Source: Acidovorax sp. GBBC 1281 (GTDB lineage Bacteria; Pseudomonadota; Gammaproteobacteria; Burkholderiales; Burkholderiaceae_C). Taken from it: a DNA stretch of 64,000 nucleotides. The position numbers and the translations under genes are program-made. Positions within the stretch are counted from its first letter, which is position 1; the number at the start of each line of letters is the position of its first letter. The DNA lies in NCBI RefSeq assembly GCF_028473645.1, contig NZ_CP097269.1, positions 1,754,001 through 1,818,000 on the forward strand. The letters are read 5' to 3'. Positions 61,355 to 64,000 of this stretch are shown one piece after another. The notes beneath the pieces were generated by a model. That model saw nothing but the letters and a program-made list of their open reading frames with translations. It was not told the origin of the DNA and made no database searches.

Positions 61355-61501
61355 TTAAGCCGAAAGGCGGATGCCGCCGATGCGCTCGATCTCCTGCAGC
61401 AGCCCCTGCAGGTCGCGGGCGGGGTCGAACGGCACCACCTCACCGGATTCGGTGCGCAGGCCATCGATGAAGTGGCACCGGGCACAAGCGCTGGCATGCA
61501 C
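61355..61501 (-). CDS. Possible small CxxC protein or gene remnant (48 aa)
   Basis: From GTG 61501 the frame encodes VHASACARCHFIDGLRTESG, then EVVPFDPARDLQGLLQEI and ends IGGIRLSA at TAA 61355. The CARCHF pair and the coherent amphipathic helix look coding, but the ribosome binding site (AAGGAG near 61518) is distant and overlaps a hairpin, so this may be the 3' end of a lost gene. Confidence 0.35.
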   Translation of the reverse strand: MHASACARCHFIDGLRTESGEVVPFDPARDLQGLLQEIERIGGIRLSA

Positions 61502-61513
61502 TGCCGATGCAAC

Positions 61514-61540
61514 GGGGTCTCCTTGAAATTAGGAGACCCC
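61514..61540. terminator. Perfect 10-bp stem-loop between the small CxxC frame and the capsid fragment
   Basis: GGGGTCTCCT (61514-61523) and AGGAGACCCC (61531-61540) are exact inverted repeats with a 7-base loop. Neither side has a long T run, so termination is only possible; it could instead be a processing or phage regulatory structure. Confidence 0.4.
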
Positions 61541-61730
61541 ATGCCCCGGATTGGCCATTTTTGAATTTCATTTTTCGCGGGCGTGAAAATTTGACGAACA
61601 GGTCGGTTTCCGGGGGAAAGGCGCCCAACTTTCGACCCACCCCCCCCCGGCAATGTCCGAACATCACGCGAGCAACAAAAAGCCCGCCAGGCGTTGCCAC
61701 CGGGCGGGCGTGTGAGGCTCTGCGGTCTGG

Positions 61731-62660
61731 TCAAGGTGCCGCGAAGGCTCCAATCACCAGCAGATCAGGACGGTTGACGGTTAGGGCCACGCGCTCCTCG
61801 GCCAAGATTGCCACCAAGTTGCGAGTGAAAAAGTCCGCGTGCTGGGTGGCAATCTCGACGGTGGCCTGCATGCGGTCATAGAGGCGAGCGGCGCGGGTGA
61901 AGTCGCCTACCATGAACTCGGCCGGGCCCATGGCATCCGTCACAACAGCAGGCACACGCCAAACCGTAGCACCGCCGTTGGCATCGGTCACCGCATACGT
62001 GAACAGGTAGCGCCCTTGGCTGTCCTTCTCCAGCTCCAGCCGCTCCAGGCCCTGGGGGTTGATGACGATACCAGAGGCTACGCCCCGCGCCAGCTGCACC
62101 TGGGTGATAGCGCGGCGCAAGGTGTCGTTGGGCGTGTCGCCAGCCTGGGCCCGGTTGTAGGCGCTGGCCACGGTCATCAGGCCCAGCATGTTGGCGCCGG
62201 TGCCGTTGCCCTTGAGCAGCTGCGCGTCCTCGGCCAGCTTGAGCGCGTCGCGCAGTTCGAGGTCGATGTAGTCGCCCAGCATGGTCGCGTCGTCCAGCGC
62301 TTGGCGCGAAGCCGGCACCCAGCATGCAATGGTCTTCACGGCCGCGGATTCCAGCGTGAAGTTCAGGGCCAACTCGGCTTTCTGGTCCCCTTCGACTGCC
62401 TGAATCGCCGCGACGCCGGTACGCGTGCCGCGCAGGTACTCGATGGCGCTGGCCGACGTGGGCCGGGTCACCAGCAGATCACGCACGGACGTGGGCCGGT
62501 ACATCACGCCGTAGATCTCGGTGTCACGATCAGTAGTGGGGTGCATGTTCCCGGAGGTAATGGCCGCAGCGTTGGGGCCACCATGGAACGTTGGCAGGGA
62601 CATGCGCACACTCTTGGTGCGGCCGCTGCGCAGGTTCTCCAGGTCCGTGTCGCTGTCGGC
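61731..62660 (-). pseudogene. Phage major capsid protein (HK97 fold), C-terminal part, split by IS630
   Basis: About 310 residues of an HK97-type major capsid protein: SVRMSLPTFHGGPNAAAITSGN, then SASAIEYLRGTRTGVAAIQAVEGDQK, the A-domain-like IACWVPASRQALDDATMLGDYIDLELRDALKLAEDAQLLKGNGTGANMLG and a C-terminus ending VNRPDLLVIGAFAAP. Joined across the IS630 element at 62661-62662 it continues in frame into the N-terminal part at 63822-64000 (AQV-LADSD). The mature shell domain lies here. Without its N-terminal scaffold part it cannot assemble normally. Internal in-frame starts exist but lack ribosome binding sites. Confidence 0.85.
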
Positions 62661-63754
62661 TAGTGTCCTGTCCCGTTAATTCGCCCGCATAGTCTGGCGA
62701 GTTTTTCGAGGATGGAGTCTGCTGTAGCTGTCCAAGTAAACGGCTGGCAGGACTGGTTGTAATTCGCGATGAATGTGTCGATCTTGTTGATCAGATCCTT
62801 CACGCTGGTGAACGAGCCACGGCGGATTGCCCGCGTGGTGATGATCGAGAAGAAGCGCTCGACCTGATTGAGCCAGCTTGAATAGGTCGGAACGAAGTGC
62901 ATGTGCCAGCGAGGCCGCTCGGCCAACCAAGCGCGCACCTTTGGATGCTTGTGGCTGGCGTAGTTATCAGCTATGCAGTGCACATCCAGTTCGTCGGGCA
63001 CTGCCTTGTCGATGGCGCGCAGGAAGGCAAGGAACTCTTGATGACGATGCCGGGGCCGGCACTGCGCGATCACTTGGCCATTCATCACGTTCAGGGCCGC
63101 GAACAAGGTGGTGGTGCCGTGGCGCACGTAGTCGTGCGTGACACCTTCGACATAGCCAAACCCCATTGGCAGCATCGGCTGCGTACGCTCCAAAGCTTGG
63201 CATTGGCTCTTCTCGTCCACGCACAGCACCAGCGCGTTGTCAGGTGGGTTCAGGTACAGCCCCACAACGTCGCGCAGCTTCTCGATGAACAGCGGATCGG
63301 TCGACAGCTTGAAGCTGTCGGCCCGGTGCGGCTTGAGGTTGAAGGTCTGCAGATAGCGCGCCACCGTGCTCTTGCTGATGCCCGTATCGGCGGCCAGCGT
63401 GCGGGTGCTCCAGTGGGTACCCCCATCAGCAGGCTTGGTGTGCAACGTCTTGGTAATCAACTCAGCAACACGCTCGTCATCTACCGTGCGGGGGCGACCC
63501 GGGCGCAACTCGTCGTAAAGCCCTGCAATGCGATGGCGCGCATAGCGCCCGCGCCACTTGGTGACAGTGCTACGACTGATCCCCAGAGCCTGCGCAACCG
63601 CGGTGCTGGCTTTATCTGTGCCTTCGCAAGTCAGCACGATGCGCGCCCTGAGCGACAACGCCGCTGGCAGCGAACGTGATCGCGCCATGGACGTCAGTTC
63701 CGCGCGCTCCACTTCACTAAGCGCAATTTCTGTTCGGGTCGTTGCATTGGGCAT
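62660..63754 (-). CDS. IS630-family transposase
   Basis: A 364-residue Tc1/mariner-related DDE transposase. It has two N-terminal helix-turn-helix segments (about residues 25-75 and 90-135; RSTVTKWRGRYARHRIAGLYDELRPGRPR) and catalytic residues in LCVDEKSQCQ near 198, CIADNYASHKHP near 265 and SSWLNQVERFF near 300. It appears intact. Its TAG stop is made from the TA target duplication plus the adjoining chromosomal G, so the gene is closed only by the insertion site. Confidence 0.93.
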   Translation of the reverse strand: MPNATTRTEIALSEVERAELTSMARSRSLPAALSLRARIVLTCEGTDKASTAVAQALGISRSTVTKWRGRYARHRIAGLYDELRPGRPRTVDDERVAELITKTLHTKPADGGTHWSTRTLAADTGISKSTVARYLQTFNLKPHRADSFKLSTDPLFIEKLRDVVGLYLNPPDNALVLCVDEKSQCQALERTQPMLPMGFGYVEGVTHDYVRHGTTTLFAALNVMNGQVIAQCRPRHRHQEFLAFLRAIDKAVPDELDVHCIADNYASHKHPKVRAWLAERPRWHMHFVPTYSSWLNQVERFFSIITTRAIRRGSFTSVKDLINKIDTFIANYNQSCQPFTWTATADSILEKLARLCGRINGTGH

Positions 63755-63821
63755 GGCGGCACCTCAAGGATGGCCCGAAACCATGCAGCTATCGTGCCTG
63801 CGAATTAACGGGACAGGACAC
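62663..63821 (-). mobile_element. IS630-family insertion sequence with TA target duplication
   Basis: Terminal inverted repeats GTGTCCTGTCCCGTTAATTC (62663-62682 onward to GC at 62684) and its complement (63800-63821) are perfect over 22 bp. TA flanks both ends (62661-62662 and 63822-63823), the standard IS630 target duplication. The unoccupied target reads GCTAGC inside the capsid gene. Confidence 0.92.
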
Positions 63822-64000
63822 TAGCACCTGAGCGCTGACAGCCTGCGGGGGACGCATCGAACCCGGACCCACGCCGTTCGTCTCCAGCTTGGCCATCACC
63901 TGTTCCATTTGCTGGAGGTTGGCTTGGAGACCATCGAGCCGGTTGTCGATGCCGCTGCGGTGCTCTTTCACCTGAGCGCCCACGGCCTCGATGGCTTCGA
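63822..64000 (-). pseudogene. Phage major capsid protein, N-terminal part, beyond window edge
   Basis: The frame from the right edge reads EAIEAVGAQVKEHRSGIDN, then RLDGLQANLQQMEQVMAKLE and SMRPPQAVSAQVL up to the IS element. The heptad-like helix is what the HK97 delta (scaffold) domain looks like. It continues in frame across the TA target into the part at 61731-62660. The gene start lies outside the window. Confidence 0.75.

Noticed and set aside
1..64000. CRISPR arrays, tRNA or rRNA genes
   Set aside because: No regular spaced repeats and no recognisable tRNA or rRNA sequence were seen by eye; a tRNA search program would settle this.

Overview
The window is high-GC, densely coded chromosomal DNA. 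Gene content, LysR-rich divergent gene pairs and a dispersed intergenic repeat of the kind seen in Comamonadaceae suggest an Acidovorax-like betaproteobacterium. This rests on gene families and style; no rRNA or other marker gene is present to confirm it. I saw no rRNA, tRNA or CRISPR.

Region by region. 1-4704 (minus): N-terminal 1568 codons of an NdvB/ChvB-type cyclic beta-glucan synthase running off the left edge. 4.8-9.6 kb: a small unknown protein, a Crp/Fnr regulator, a cold-shock protein with terminator, a trypsin-like protease and a radical SAM protein preceded by a LexA-type SOS box. 9.6-16 kb: two LysR genes divergent from a GNAT and a RidA gene, a HAD/M20 amidohydrolase pair and a cupin. 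15.9-34.9 kb: a large amine/amino-acid catabolic region, with a three-subunit HcnABC/opine-oxidase-like dehydrogenase, an Lrp/AsnC regulator, a class III aminotransferase, a hydroxyacid dehydrogenase, an aldehyde dehydrogenase, a PuuB-like oxidase, a complete peptide/opine ABC transporter, a tartrate-dehydrogenase-like enzyme and a succinate-semialdehyde dehydrogenase whose 3' end carries an IS5-family insertion. Together these could import, deaminate and oxidise an amine or N-substituted amino acid to a dicarboxylate.

35.8-46.5 kb: a 5'-truncated orphan, a DUF1232 protein, a sensor kinase frameshifted by a 10-bp tandem duplication, a glycolipid-binding-fold protein, a LysR/pirin pair, then a Crp/Fnr regulator divergent from a three-gene operon (HD-domain PhnZ/MIOX-like protein, class II aldolase, bile-acid/sodium-type transporter) across a perfect 22-bp dyad, and a chemoreceptor. 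46.7-59.6 kb: a LysR - DUF1445 - MFS unit with a perfect 18-bp palindrome, an EptA-type phosphoethanolamine transferase behind a PmrA-like box, the glutathione-dependent formaldehyde pathway (FrmA, a frameshifted alpha/beta hydrolase, FghA), a GlxA-type regulator and a 1129-residue hybrid histidine kinase.

59.7-64.0 kb: remains of a prophage, with a DUF4224 gene lacking its integrase, unknown small genes, and an HK97-type major capsid gene split by an IS630-family element inserted at a TA. Three frameshifts in otherwise recognisable genes, two insertion sequences and a truncated orphan show decay and rearrangement, concentrated at 34.8-38.1 kb and 59.7-64 kb. The best leads are the HD-oxygenase-like operon, the SOS-controlled radical SAM gene and the PmrA-box eptA.
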